From NCBI GenBank assembly GCA_001595885.1, contig LSSH01000007.1:1-28879 (forward strand): a stretch of DNA of 28,879 nucleotides, given 5' to 3'. Positions within the stretch are counted from its first letter, which is position 1. The number at the start of each line of letters is the position of its first letter. The stretch is from Candidatus Proteinoplasmatales archaeon SG8-5. GTDB taxonomy: Archaea > Thermoplasmatota > Thermoplasmata > SG8-5. Below, in pieces: positions 1 to 8,230 of the stretch. The translations under genes and the position numbers were made by a program. Below the pieces are notes generated by a model that saw only the letters and a list, made by a program, of their open reading frames with translations, ran no database searches and was not told the DNA's origin.

Positions 1-1934
1 TGAACCCCACGCTATCTGTGGATGTATCAGACCCGAACGGCGACACCATGGACGTGTCCTTCTACGATGCCTCAGGGCCGACTTTGATCGGCACTGACTT
101 CGGGGTATCCAGCCCGGGAACAGCCAGCTTCCCATGGAGCGGCCTTTCCGCAGATACGACCTACACATGGTACGCGGTGGCAGACGACGGGACATCGGCA
201 ACGCCCTCTCCAGTCTGGCAATTCACCACAATGGACACCACCGCCCCCGCACCACCGACCGGACTAACTGTACAATGGTACGGCCTCAACGACGTGACCG
301 TGTTCCTGGAGGACTTCGAAGATGCACTCGGACCCGAATGGACAACCTATGAGAGCAATCCGGCCGTGGCAAGGAACCAACTTGATACTTACGACTCTGT
401 AAGCGGCACCCAATCGTGGAGAATGGACGTGACAACAGATGTCAACTATAACCTCAACGAGCTCATAGTATCCTTCGACGGCAGCCCGTACAGCATCCTG
501 AACCTGACCTTCTGGACAATAGAGTATGGTGACGAGCAGGAGCTGATGTCAGCCACGTTCGTTGACCACGAGAACTCGGACGGCATCGCGGTTTCAACGG
601 ACGGCACAAACTGGGTACAGCTGTGGCAATATCCCGCCACCGTAAGCGCCTGGACGCAGTTCGGTCCGTTCGACATAGGCTCAGTCATCCCGATAACCGG
701 CACGGTCCACATCAAGTTCCAGCAGTATGACAACTATGCCATACCGACCGACGGTTTCCTCTGGGACGACATCCATGTCCAGGGCCGCGAGATGGGTGTA
801 GGTACGGAGGACAACAGGCTTGACTGGACGCTTTCGACAGATGACGGCGGCGGCACTGACGACGTGGCCCTCTACAACATCTACCGAGCCCTTGGCCCTG
901 CAGGACCGTGGGACATGGGCGCGTACATAGACAGCGTCACCGAGGGTATGTCCACGTACATCGATTACAACGTCGGCGAGTTCGACGGCATCAACTGGTG
1001 GTACGTGGTCAGGGCCGAGGACATCTGGGGCAACGAGGAGCCGAACACTAATGCGGTTCCGGAGATACCGGTCGGCGACATGCCGCCGACCGTTACCGTG
1101 GACGCGCCCAACGGCGGAGAAGTGTATCCTGCCGATTCGCTAATCACAGTCGACTGGACTGCAGCCGACGACAATCCATGGGGGCCAACCCCCAACTGCT
1201 GGATCTACTACGACGATGACACCAACCCAGGCAACGGCGAGACCCTCATCACAGACGTTCGCGATGCCGGAGCAGGCACGCATGCGTGGGACGCAACCGG
1301 CGTTCCGGCCGGTAACTACTACATCCACATAGTAGTGGTCGACAGCATCGGCCAGACCGCCGAGGACTGGAGCAACGGATTCATCACCATACTGCCGCCC
1401 GTCTACAACATCGACCTCACCGGCTTCGGGGTTGGTGACTGGGTATTCGTTTCGTACCCGATTGAGGCGACTGGCGACCCGCTCACAGTGTTCGACGATG
1501 CGAACTGGGGTGACGGCCAGACAACCTGGGACATTGCCCAGTGGTACGACAATGTGAACAAGCTGTGGCAGACCTACAGCATCTACAGACCACCGGCGAT
1601 AAACGATAACGTCGTCTTCGACAACACCATGGGCGTCTGGCTGCACCTGACCGCGAACGGCGGGGACCAGCAACTCACAGTGGGTACGGGGAGCCTGCCC
1701 GCAATAGACGTAACCATCAATCTATTTACCGGATGGAATCTGGTCGGTTATCCGTCGGCAATCCCGAGATTGGGTTCGGCTACACTGCCAGGCGAAGCAG
1801 ACCTTATGGCAATCTACGACCCGGCACAGCCGTACCTCATCCTGGATGTATTGCCGACAACCACCCCGATGTCGGAGGGTAATGCATATTGGGTGCACGT
1901 TATTGCGGACACAGTATGGACTGTGAGCTCTTAG
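1..1934 (+). CDS. Secreted multi-domain surface protein, 3' part
   Basis: The reading frame is open from the left edge: codons before the first possible start (18) still read as a beta-strand motif (NPTLSVDVSDPNGD), so the gene begins outside the window. The visible part is about 640 residues, rich in Asp, Thr, Gly, Trp and Tyr and poor in Lys, as in exported archaeal surface proteins. In order it has an Ig/fibronectin-III-like repeat ending in a TYTWYAVADDG-type strand, a jelly-roll-like stretch (about 95-255), a second Fn3-like domain with IYRA and WYVVRA strands, an Ig-like domain starting PPTVTVDAPNGGEVY, and a C-terminal module with VGDWVFVSYP and GWNLVGYPS strands. There is no C-terminal membrane anchor or sorting motif. 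No catalytic motif was recognised. A role as a cell-surface or extracellular binding protein is inference. A hairpin terminator follows directly. Confidence 0.75.
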   Translation, partial: NPTLSVDVSDPNGDTMDVSFYDASGPTLIGTDFGVSSPGTASFPWSGLSADTTYTWYAVADDGTSATPSPVWQFTTMDTTAPAPPTGLTVQWYGLNDVTVFLEDFEDALGPEWTTYESNPAVARNQLDTYDSVSGTQSWRMDVTTDVNYNLNELIVSFDGSPYSILNLTFWTIEYGDEQELMSATFVDHENSDGIAVSTDGTNWVQLWQYPATVSAWTQFGPFDIGSVIPITGTVHIKFQQYDNYAIPTDGFLWDDIHVQGREMGVGTEDNRLDWTLSTDDGGGTDDVALYNIYRALGPAGPWDMGAYIDSVTEGMSTYIDYNVGEFDGINWWYVVRAEDIWGNEEPNTNAVPEIPVGDMPPTVTVDAPNGGEVYPADSLITVDWTAADDNPWGPTPNCWIYYDDDTNPGNGETLITDVRDAGAGTHAWDATGVPAGNYYIHIVVVDSIGQTAEDWSNGFITILPPVYNIDLTGFGVGDWVFVSYPIEATGDPLTVFDDANWGDGQTTWDIAQWYDNVNKLWQTYSIYRPPAINDNVVFDNTMGVWLHLTANGGDQQLTVGTGSLPAIDVTINLFTGWNLVGYPSAIPRLGSATLPGEADLMAIYDPAQPYLILDVLPTTTPMSEGNAYWVHVIADTVWTVSS

Positions 1935-1942
1935 CACAAAAT

Positions 1943-1971
1943 GGGGGCTCAGGCCCCCACCTTTTCCTTTT
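1943..1971 (+). terminator. Hairpin plus T-rich terminator after the surface protein
   Basis: A perfect 6-bp stem GGGGGC/GCCCCC with a TCAG loop (1943-1958) is followed by a T-rich tract (CTTTTCCTTTT). It starts 9 bases after the stop codon. Confidence 0.7.
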
Positions 1972-2050
1972 AACTTCCACTTACCCTGTTGAGCACCTCA
2001 TTCCACTGCAAGGTCTGGACCGTATTAATGAGTTACAAACCAGCTATCAT

Positions 2051-2060
2051 TATTATATAT
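2051..2060 (+). promoter_or_regulatory. TATA box for the TPR gene
   Basis: TATTATATAT lies about 27 bases before ATG 2082. This predicts transcription starting at or near that codon (leaderless) and argues against the upstream in-frame start at 1989. Confidence 0.6.
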
Positions 2061-2081
2061 CATTTTGTGAATTCACCGTCA

Positions 2082-3218
2082 ATGGACAAGAGCGACGTTC
2101 ACGCATCGATTGCCAGGGCGAAGAAGCACATGGACAATCACGATTACGATAAAGCAGCCCAGATACTGAAGGATGCGCTCCTACTGGCAGAGAGGAGCGC
2201 TCCGGGCGACATCAAATCTAGGTTGGACATAATGATGCTGCTGGCCGAGGTCAACAACATCCTGGGCGAGTGGGTGGACGCGCTGATGTACTTTGATGCC
2301 GTGGTCCAGACATCCACAGACATACGCTTCGCCGCAATCGCAAGCGAAGCCCTGATATCTTCCGGCTCAATATTATCGAAGAAAGGGGACTGGGACACGG
2401 CCATGCGGAAATTCCACCAGGCCGAGATGCTGGCCGACTCGGAGAGACTTTGGGGCATCAAAGGTAAGACCCTATTGAACATGGGCGTGGTCCAATGGCG
2501 GCGGGGGGATGAAGAGGAGGCCATCAATTTGGCAGTTCGGGCCAGAGGCATTGGTAAAGAGATCGGGGATCCCAAACTGATAGGCTCTGCCATGGCCCTG
2601 ATTTCGAGCGTCAGGTTCGACCAGGCCGATTATCCGGGCGCTGTCGAAACCAATAAGGAAGCACTGGTCCATTTCAGAGAGACCAGTGACGTACTTGAGA
2701 TGTCCAGGGTTCTCAACAACCTCGGAGAGACGTACAAGCTAATGGAAAAATATGACTTGGCGATCGACCAGTTTGAAGAGGGACTTAATCTTATTAAGAA
2801 CAGTGGAGCAAAGCGGAACATCGGGTACCTACTCATGAACATGGCCGAATGCCATGCGAGGAAGGGCGACGATAAAACGGCTAAGCTGTATGCCAACCGC
2901 ACCGAGGAGATGGTCAAGGACCAGGAGGACGCATATCTGCAGGCCTACCTGCATCTGGTCTGGGCCCTTATCCACGACCTTAATGGGAAGGGTTCCTCCG
3001 CAGACGACGAATTTGAATCCGCAGTATCAATGATGATTGGCCTGGGCATCCCCCTCGACACAGCCCTGTTCAAGCTTGATTATGCCAGGTCATTGCTCAA
3101 GCGGGGGAAGGCGGAAAAGGCAAGGGAACTGTTCGGTGAAGCCGTCAGTCTCTTCAAAGAGATTGGGTCAACGACCCGTGCGGAACAGGCACGGAGCGAG
3201 TTGGAGGCAGTAGGCTGA
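2082..3218 (+). CDS. Tetratricopeptide repeat (TPR) protein
   Basis: A soluble 378-residue protein built almost wholly of helix-turn-helix repeats. TPR-like units can be seen throughout, for example around YDKAAQILKDALLLAE, WDTAMRKFHQAEMLA, EEAINLAVRARGIG, YPGAVETNKEALVHF, YDLAIDQFEEGLNLI and AEKARELFGEAVSLF. There is no signal peptide, membrane segment or catalytic domain. TPR superhelices hold peptides or partner proteins, so a scaffold or adaptor role is the family-based guess and the partner cannot be read from the context. The start is ATG 2082, because a TATA box sits 27 bases upstream. The frame is open back to 1989, but that stretch (rich in Ile and Tyr, encoded by the TATA region) does not look like protein. 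The gene is monocistronic, between a terminator and a new promoter. Confidence 0.8.
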   Translation: MDKSDVHASIARAKKHMDNHDYDKAAQILKDALLLAERSAPGDIKSRLDIMMLLAEVNNILGEWVDALMYFDAVVQTSTDIRFAAIASEALISSGSILSKKGDWDTAMRKFHQAEMLADSERLWGIKGKTLLNMGVVQWRRGDEEEAINLAVRARGIGKEIGDPKLIGSAMALISSVRFDQADYPGAVETNKEALVHFRETSDVLEMSRVLNNLGETYKLMEKYDLAIDQFEEGLNLIKNSGAKRNIGYLLMNMAECHARKGDDKTAKLYANRTEEMVKDQEDAYLQAYLHLVWALIHDLNGKGSSADDEFESAVSMMIGLGIPLDTALFKLDYARSLLKRGKAEKARELFGEAVSLFKEIGSTTRAEQARSELEAVG

Positions 3219-3230
3219 GTATGCAAATTC

Positions 3231-3249
3231 TTCCCGCCTTTCCCTTTTG
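3231..3249 (+). terminator. Pyrimidine-rich terminator after the TPR gene
   Basis: The tract TTCCCGCCTTTCCCTTTT follows the TPR stop codon by about 12 bases and has no clear hairpin, as in archaeal U-tract termination. Confidence 0.4.
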
Positions 3250-3261
3250 ACTATCACAAAG

Positions 3262-3269
3262 GATATAAT
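3262..3269 (+). promoter_or_regulatory. TATA box for the TctA-like permease gene
   Basis: GATATAAT is centred about 27 bases before ATG 3293, supporting that start and a leaderless transcript. Confidence 0.55.
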
Positions 3270-3292
3270 CATTAGGTTGTATTCCAAGCTCG

Positions 3293-5002
3293 ATGGGGAC
3301 GATAGAGCTTCTGCTGGCCATCATCATATTCACTCTGATAGGCTGCCTTGCCGGGATAATCACCGGCCTCATTCCGGGCATTCACGTAAACAACGTGGCC
3401 TACATGATACTGGCCTCACAGGCGGCCTTGGTATCGTTCGCCCTTGCGGTGTTCGGCTGGGCCTCTCCCACCGCTACCGAGTTGGTCATCATCGTCTCGG
3501 CCCTTGTGATGGGCAACGTCATCACGCACACGTTCCTCGACTTCATCCCCTCCGTGTTCCTGGGCGCTCCTGAGGGCGAGACCGCACTATCTGTGCTGCC
3601 AGGCCACAGGATGATGCTGGCCGGCCGGGGGTACGAGGCGGTGAAGTGCTCCGTCATCGGCAGTTTCGGCGCCGTCGTCGGCGCTCTCGTCTTGCTCATT
3701 CCCATGAGGCTCATCATCGGCAGCCCGGTCCACGCATATGACACGCTTGCCAGCTGGATGCACCTGCTCCTCATCAGCATCAGCGTGTTCCTCATCATGA
3801 CAGAGGTCCCCAGGGCCAAGGACTGGCTCATTCGACCAAGGGAATACAAGATGGAGGGCAACGTCATCATTTCCGACGCCCCTCCCGAGTCGGTCGCACA
3901 TACCGGTCAAAAGGTCATTGAATTGTCCGAGATTGGACAATCCCGCAACTACGATGTGGTTTTGAAGGCATCGGTTTCGAACATGATAAGGGAAGAGGAC
4001 TCGCTTTTCCTGATATTCGAGGGCTCTGGCAAAAGACTTACAGTAAAGGTCAGAGGGGAATTGCCCGTCGAACCCAAGATGGGCGAAGACGTCATTGTGA
4101 CCGGGACTATCAAGCCGGTCTTCTCGATTCAAAGCCACGTTCTGAAAAGGGCCATGGCAGCTGGCGTCTTCCTCCTTGCAGGCCTGCTGGGGGTCGCTCT
4201 GCTCTCGACCCCTGGAATGGTTACAAACAACCTGTTAATCATCAAGATACCGTCCGTCGACCAAAGCACCGTTCTACTGTTCCCGCTGTTCACAGGTCTG
4301 TTCGGCCTGTCCACACTGTTGCTGAGCATGATGGACTCGCCCGTGATACCCAAGCAAAAGGTGAAGAACGTGCGCGTCAAGGTGAGTCTAAAGGACCAGA
4401 CCAAAAGCGTGCTGGGCGGCTGCGCGGCCAGCAGCGCCTCATGGTTCCCCGGAATCTCGGCAGCCATATCCACGATCATATCGGTGTTCCTTCACAAGGG
4501 CTCCGACGAAGGGGATGTGGAGGATCCGGAAAAGGAAGGGGAGACCCAGCAGTTCCTCATCTCGGTCTCTGCGGTGAACACCTCGGTCGCGTTATTCAAT
4601 CTTATGGCCCTGTTCGTGATCCTGAAATCGCGCAGCGGTGCAATGAAGGCCGTCGAAGGCATCATGGCGAATGACCTATCCTTATGGGAGCCGCTGGGAA
4701 ACGTTCCGCTGGCCCTCTCGGCCCTCCTCCTCTCCGCCCTGGTTGCCGCTATTGTATCGATATTCCTGGCCCTTTATTTCGGCAGGCTCTTCGCAAAATA
4801 CTGCACAAAAATCAATTACACACGGCTTGTGAGGGGCGTAATCATATTCTTAATCGTGATGGTGGCGCTGTTCTCCGGCGCCCTCGGCATGGTGATATTG
4901 GTGATAAGCACCTGCATCGGCATGATACCGCCCCTCATCGGGGTCAAGCGCGTGCACCTGATGGGATGCCTCATAGTTCCTGTGATACTGTTCTTCCTGT
5001 GA
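3293..5002 (+). CDS. TctA/DUF112-family membrane permease with soluble insert
   Basis: A 569-residue polytopic membrane protein. It carries the two inverted TctA-type signatures: GLIPGIHVNNVAYMI near residues 25-39 and SWFPGISAAISTIIS near 383-397, each in a long hydrophobic hairpin. This is the archaeal branch of the tripartite tricarboxylate carrier large subunit family. Its substrate is unknown and no partner TctB or TctC subunit lies nearby. Archaeal members as I recall them are about 400 residues. Here an extra hydrophilic block (about 175-283) separates the two membrane halves. Its core (about 218-275) alternates beta strands and ends in GEDVIVTGTIKP, which looks like an OB-fold. A second short polar loop, rich in Asp and Glu, lies near 402-420. 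The start is supported by the TATA spacing. Family assignment is fairly sure; the transported substrate is not. Confidence 0.75.
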   Translation: MGTIELLLAIIIFTLIGCLAGIITGLIPGIHVNNVAYMILASQAALVSFALAVFGWASPTATELVIIVSALVMGNVITHTFLDFIPSVFLGAPEGETALSVLPGHRMMLAGRGYEAVKCSVIGSFGAVVGALVLLIPMRLIIGSPVHAYDTLASWMHLLLISISVFLIMTEVPRAKDWLIRPREYKMEGNVIISDAPPESVAHTGQKVIELSEIGQSRNYDVVLKASVSNMIREEDSLFLIFEGSGKRLTVKVRGELPVEPKMGEDVIVTGTIKPVFSIQSHVLKRAMAAGVFLLAGLLGVALLSTPGMVTNNLLIIKIPSVDQSTVLLFPLFTGLFGLSTLLLSMMDSPVIPKQKVKNVRVKVSLKDQTKSVLGGCAASSASWFPGISAAISTIISVFLHKGSDEGDVEDPEKEGETQQFLISVSAVNTSVALFNLMALFVILKSRSGAMKAVEGIMANDLSLWEPLGNVPLALSALLLSALVAAIVSIFLALYFGRLFAKYCTKINYTRLVRGVIIFLIVMVALFSGALGMVILVISTCIGMIPPLIGVKRVHLMGCLIVPVILFFL

Positions 5003-5089
5003 AGTTCGAGGTTTCTAAATGCACCATTTTCAAATAATTCGGAAAAATAACCCCGGAACCCGAATATTCATTATCCAATTCAGGCAGGC

Positions 5090-5431
5090 TTATTTCTTAT
5101 ACGGAACCAAGCAAAGGATTCGTGCGATACCGTCGCCGGTATTCCTGAACTGATGCGTCTCCCCTGCCGGTACAAAGGCGAAATCGCCGGGCTTGAAGCT
5201 CTTCTCCCCCTCGGCGGACATGATCTTGCCCTCGCCTTCGACTATGAACACCTCGTGCTCCCAGTCATGGGCGTGCAGGGGCGTGTGCCCTCCCGGCTGC
5301 AGCGTGAATATGCGCATGGCAAAGTTCTCGGCCCCGTCCTTTTCAGCTATAAGCCAGCGTATGGTCGTGTCCTTGACTCCCTCCTCGGCTGGAATCTCAT
5401 CTTCAACTTCTGTATAATGCATGTGTTTCAT
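5090..5431 (-). CDS. Small single-domain cupin
   Basis: A protein of about 113 residues that is one complete cupin beta-barrel. Motif 1 is PGGHTPLHAHDWEHEVFIVEGEG, with the metal-binding His-x-His and Glu. Motif 2 is PAGETHQFRN, with the third His. All four usual metal ligands are present. Such stand-alone cupins bind a metal and a small ligand, and the substrate cannot be inferred. It is the second gene of a pair with the flavodoxin gene upstream. The start is set at 5431, because GGAGGG lies 6 bases before that ATG. An alternative ATG at 5437 overlaps the flavodoxin stop as ATGA but leaves no spacing after the SD. In either case translation is probably coupled to the flavodoxin. Confidence 0.85.
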   Translation of the reverse strand: MKHMHYTEVEDEIPAEEGVKDTTIRWLIAEKDGAENFAMRIFTLQPGGHTPLHAHDWEHEVFIVEGEGKIMSAEGEKSFKPGDFAFVPAGETHQFRNTGDGIARILCLVPYKK

Positions 5432-5433
5432 AA

Positions 5434-5904
5434 TCATCCCTCCTTCAACTTCATGGCCAGCTCCTCCGCCCAGGCGCTGGCCAACTCGGGCTTGACCGCG
5501 TTCTTCTGCGCTTCTGTCTCAGCGAACTTCTCCGGGACCTTTCCGGGGAACGAGCCCACGGCCAGCGGTTTCAGCTTGTACTTGTCTATGAGCGGTTGGA
5601 CCCACTTCTCTATGGCCTTGTCCGGTTCCTCGATGGCAGTGCCGCTGGTCAGGAACATGGCCAGTTTCTTGTTCGCGAGCTCCTTCTTCTTCAATATGCT
5701 CTTCCACTTGCCGTAAACCAGCGATATCTTGACACCCGCACCCACAATGACAATGTCATATTGTCGGATGTCAGGTTTGGCCTTCTTCAGATCGATAAGG
5801 TCAACATCAAAGCCTTTGGCCTTCATTGTTCCAGCGATCGCACCAGCGTACTGCTCACTGGCTCCTTCCTTCGTCTGGTAGGCGACAAGCACTTTTGCGG
5901 TCAT
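5434..5904 (-). CDS. Flavodoxin-domain protein (HemG-like flavodoxin family)
   Basis: A 156-residue flavodoxin fold. It starts KVLVAYQTKEGASEQYA, where the T-K-E-G-A-S loop is the FMN phosphate-binding loop, followed by alternating strands (DVDLIDL, YDIVIVGAG, LAMFLTSG). Length and the overall pattern match the flavodoxin_5 / protoporphyrinogen-oxidase-like group. Many archaeal members of that group have no proven role in haem synthesis, so electron transfer is the safe call. It is followed at once by the cupin gene (coupled). Upstream, ABCE1 ends 18 bases away on the same strand. A TATA-like CTATTATACT (5929-5938) inside the last codons of ABCE1 may give this pair its own promoter. Confidence 0.8.
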   Translation of the reverse strand: MTAKVLVAYQTKEGASEQYAGAIAGTMKAKGFDVDLIDLKKAKPDIRQYDIVIVGAGVKISLVYGKWKSILKKKELANKKLAMFLTSGTAIEEPDKAIEKWVQPLIDKYKLKPLAVGSFPGKVPEKFAETEAQKNAVKPELASAWAEELAMKLKEG

Positions 5905-5922
5905 AACATCACTCGAAAATGC

Positions 5923-7692
5923 CTAGCCAGTATAATAGAATTCCCCCGACGACTTCTGCTCGCGGTCTAAACGGGAACCTGTCTTGTTGATGCGCGGTCT
6001 ATTGGTCTCGTTATCGCGCCTGAAGGTGATGTCCACGTTCTTCAGAAACCTGTTCATTCCATCCCTCATGCCAAATGGGCCCGCTCCCTTTCCGGTAACG
6101 CCCGGCTCGCCGTCGAAGACCATAAGCGTGTCCGAGACCATGTCGATGAAGTAGACGTCGTGGTCCACTATCATACCCGAACGCCCGGTCTTCTCCATGA
6201 CACGGCGGATGGTTCGGGCCGCCTCCATTCTCTGGTTGGAGTCCAGGTATGCAGAGGGCTCGTCGATTAGGAATATGTCCGCCTCCCTGCCTAAGGCCAG
6301 TGCGATGGCCACGCGCTGCAGCTCCCCTCCGGAGAGGGACGGAAGCTCCCTGTCCCTCAACGGCTCCAGGTTCAGGGGATTGAAGACCTCTGCCTTGAAG
6401 AAACCGCTCTCACTCCTCTCGGCAAGCTCGGTCATGAGCAGTTCACTCACAGTGCCGCCGAAGCTGGGCTCAATGTACTGCGGTTTGTAACTCACCTTGA
6501 CGTCGGCGTCCACCTCACCCGAGTCCGGCTCCAGCTCCTTGGCCAGTATCTTGACGAAGGTGGTCTTACCGGTCGCATTCGGGCCGACGATACCGACGAC
6601 CTCCCCGGCCCTTATCGCACCGTGCTCGGTGGTCAGTGAGAAATTGTCAAAGCTCTTCTCCAGGTTGCCGAACTTGACAAGCTCCACGGCGACCCAGTCG
6701 TCCCTGGGGGCGCGGGTCTCGAAACGGATCTCCCTGTCCCGGATTCGGATGTTCTCTTCCCTCAGGAAGCCGGCAAGGTAGGTGTTGATGGCGTTGCGCA
6801 CGGTCCTCGGATGGGCCAGAACGCCGAATCCCCCTTCCGAACCGTACATGAGATGGACCGTATCCGCCAGGAAGTCGAGTACTGCCAGATCGTGCTCGAT
6901 TACCATCACCTGCTTGGTCTCTGCCAGCTTGCGTATCACGCGGCCGACATTGAGCCTCTGGTAGATGTCCAGGTACGATGATGGCTCGTCGAAGAAATAG
7001 ATGTCAGCGTCCCTGAGGACGGCCGCGGCTATTGCCACGCGCTGGAGCTCACCGCCGGAGAGCTCTGAAAGTTCCCTCTCAAGGCTGGAGGTAAGGTCAA
7101 GCTCAACACTGACGGTATCCAGTGTACCACCGAAGTCTACCTTTTCAAGGAGTTCGCTGACCTTCCCCTCATGTACCCGCGGAAGCATGTCGACGTACTG
7201 GGGCTTGAGCGCGGCCTTCGTGGCCCCTACCGCCACCTTTTCGAGGTAATTGAACAGCTCGGTCCCTGCATAGGTCTCCAGGACCGGCTCCCAACCCGCC
7301 TCCACCTCGATGTTACCCAGGTTGGGTATCTCCTCGCCAGCGAGTATCTTGACGGCAGTGGTCTTTCCGATTGCGTTGGGTCCAAGGATGCCCACGACCT
7401 CCCCGGCTCTGGGAATAGGCAACCTGTAAAGCCGGAAACCGTTCACACCGTATTGATGGACCAGCTCGTCCTCCAGCTCCTCTGCCAGATTGATGATCTG
7501 GATGGCCTTGAACGGGCACTTGTGAACGCAGATGCCGCAGCCCACGCACAGCTCCTCCGATATGATTGGCTTGCCCTTTTCACCTATGACGACGGTCTCG
7601 TCGCCGCTGCGCACGCGAGGGCAATACTTCACGCATTCGGTGTTGCACCGCTTTGGCTGGCACCTGTCCCTGTTCAGGATGGCTATCCTCAT
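5923..7692 (-). CDS. abce1: ABCE1/Rli1 ribosome-recycling ATPase
   Basis: A 589-residue twin ABC ATPase that splits 70S-like archaeal ribosomes after termination together with aRF1 or Pelota. The N-terminal iron-sulfur domain (1-75) has the two expected cysteine clusters, CQPKRCNTECVKYCP and CVGCGICVHKCP, for two 4Fe-4S clusters. Nucleotide-binding domain 1 has Walker A GPNAIGKTT (about 104-112), signature LSGGELQRVAI and Walker B IYFFDEP. Domain 2 has Walker A GPNATGKTT, signature LSGGELQRVAI and IFLIDEP. Length is normal for the family and every catalytic motif is intact. The start is fixed by MRIAILNRDRCQPKRC, the conserved N-terminus, and by a TATA box about 26 bases upstream. The first gene of the minus-strand group ABCE1, flavodoxin, cupin. 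Confidence 0.97.
   Translation of the reverse strand: MRIAILNRDRCQPKRCNTECVKYCPRVRSGDETVVIGEKGKPIISEELCVGCGICVHKCPFKAIQIINLAEELEDELVHQYGVNGFRLYRLPIPRAGEVVGILGPNAIGKTTAVKILAGEEIPNLGNIEVEAGWEPVLETYAGTELFNYLEKVAVGATKAALKPQYVDMLPRVHEGKVSELLEKVDFGGTLDTVSVELDLTSSLERELSELSGGELQRVAIAAAVLRDADIYFFDEPSSYLDIYQRLNVGRVIRKLAETKQVMVIEHDLAVLDFLADTVHLMYGSEGGFGVLAHPRTVRNAINTYLAGFLREENIRIRDREIRFETRAPRDDWVAVELVKFGNLEKSFDNFSLTTEHGAIRAGEVVGIVGPNATGKTTFVKILAKELEPDSGEVDADVKVSYKPQYIEPSFGGTVSELLMTELAERSESGFFKAEVFNPLNLEPLRDRELPSLSGGELQRVAIALALGREADIFLIDEPSAYLDSNQRMEAARTIRRVMEKTGRSGMIVDHDVYFIDMVSDTLMVFDGEPGVTGKGAGPFGMRDGMNRFLKNVDITFRRDNETNRPRINKTGSRLDREQKSSGEFYYTG
5929..5938 (-). promoter_or_regulatory. Possible internal TATA box for the flavodoxin-cupin pair
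   Basis: Read on the minus strand the site is CTATTATACT, about 28 bases before the flavodoxin ATG. It lies inside the 3' end of the ABCE1 coding sequence (the Phe-Tyr-Tyr-Thr codons). Confidence 0.4.
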
Positions 7693-7714
7693 TGGCCAAT
7701 GGATGATGAACTTG

Positions 7715-7722
7715 TTATTTAT
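7715..7722 (-). promoter_or_regulatory. TATA box for ABCE1
   Basis: The minus-strand sequence ATAAATAA is centred about 26 bases before the ABCE1 ATG (7692), indicating a leaderless transcript. Confidence 0.6.
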
Positions 7723-7791
7723 CTGTTGTGTCAGCTAAGGACGTTACATTCGCCGTTGAAAAAAGTGTTTGGATTAGATAGTACGAAGCTC

Positions 7792-8130
7792 TTACTGTAA
7801 ATCATTCGTTGTTGACTCTTGATTCACGTCATTACCGATTATGGAGTCCAGATACTCCAATCCCGACTCGGTAATGTAGGCGAAGAACCTGTCCATGTCG
7901 AGCCATTCGATGGACACGTAACCCCTCTTTTCGAGCGACACCATCGTATTCTTCATCGGGTCGTGCCTCAATCCTCGTATCTCATCATACAGGATCTCCC
8001 TTGTTATGCCTTTGTCCCCCCACACCTTCATAATCATTAAAATGGAACCTTCCAGGTCGGTATCGTAAACCTCTGATGATGCCTCATCTTCATTCATTAA
8101 TTGAGGTCCCTCTTCATCTTCCTCCATCAT
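7792..8130 (-). CDS. Small winged-helix-like protein, putative regulator
   Basis: A 112-residue acidic protein. Residues about 27-97 look like a winged helix: a first helix (EGSILMIMKVWGDKG), a short helix-turn-helix (ITREILYDEIRGLRHDPMKNTMVSLEKRGYV) and a beta wing (VSIEWLDMDRFFAYITESGLEYL). The acidic N-terminal tail (MMEEDEEG) and polar C-terminal tail look disordered. A transcriptional regulator is the most likely role by fold, and the targets are unknown. It is divergent from the ferritin-like gene, with which it shares a very AT-rich 73-base promoter region, so it could regulate that gene or itself. The two adjacent ATGs at 8130 and 8127 cannot be separated, but TATA spacing favours them over the internal Met. 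Confidence 0.6.
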   Translation of the reverse strand: MMEEDEEGPQLMNEDEASSEVYDTDLEGSILMIMKVWGDKGITREILYDEIRGLRHDPMKNTMVSLEKRGYVSIEWLDMDRFFAYITESGLEYLDSIIGNDVNQESTTNDLQ

Positions 8131-8150
8131 TTAACAATATATTCAATTAC

Positions 8151-8158
8151 ATATAAAA
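8151..8158 (-). promoter_or_regulatory. TATA box for the winged-helix gene
   Basis: The minus-strand sequence TTTTATAT is centred about 24 bases before ATG 8130, in the shared divergent promoter region 8131-8203. Confidence 0.55.
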
Positions 8159-8180
8159 ATATATCTAAATTCGATTATCG

Positions 8181-8188
8181 TAAATATC
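8181..8188 (+). promoter_or_regulatory. TATA-like element for the ferritin-like gene
   Basis: TAAATATC lies about 45 bases before ATG 8231. That would give a leader of roughly 20 bases carrying the GGAGG at 8218-8222. Confidence 0.4.
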
Positions 8189-8230
8189 AAATATCAATGA
8201 GTAATGGTTGGTGCAACGGAGGACGAAAGC

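Noticed and set aside
1140..1673. 177-codon open frame on the minus strand
   Set aside because: Antisense to the surface protein; rich in Val and Asp by mirror-image codon bias.
7171..7800. 209-codon open frame on the plus strand
   Set aside because: Antisense to ABCE1, whose motifs are complete across the same bases.
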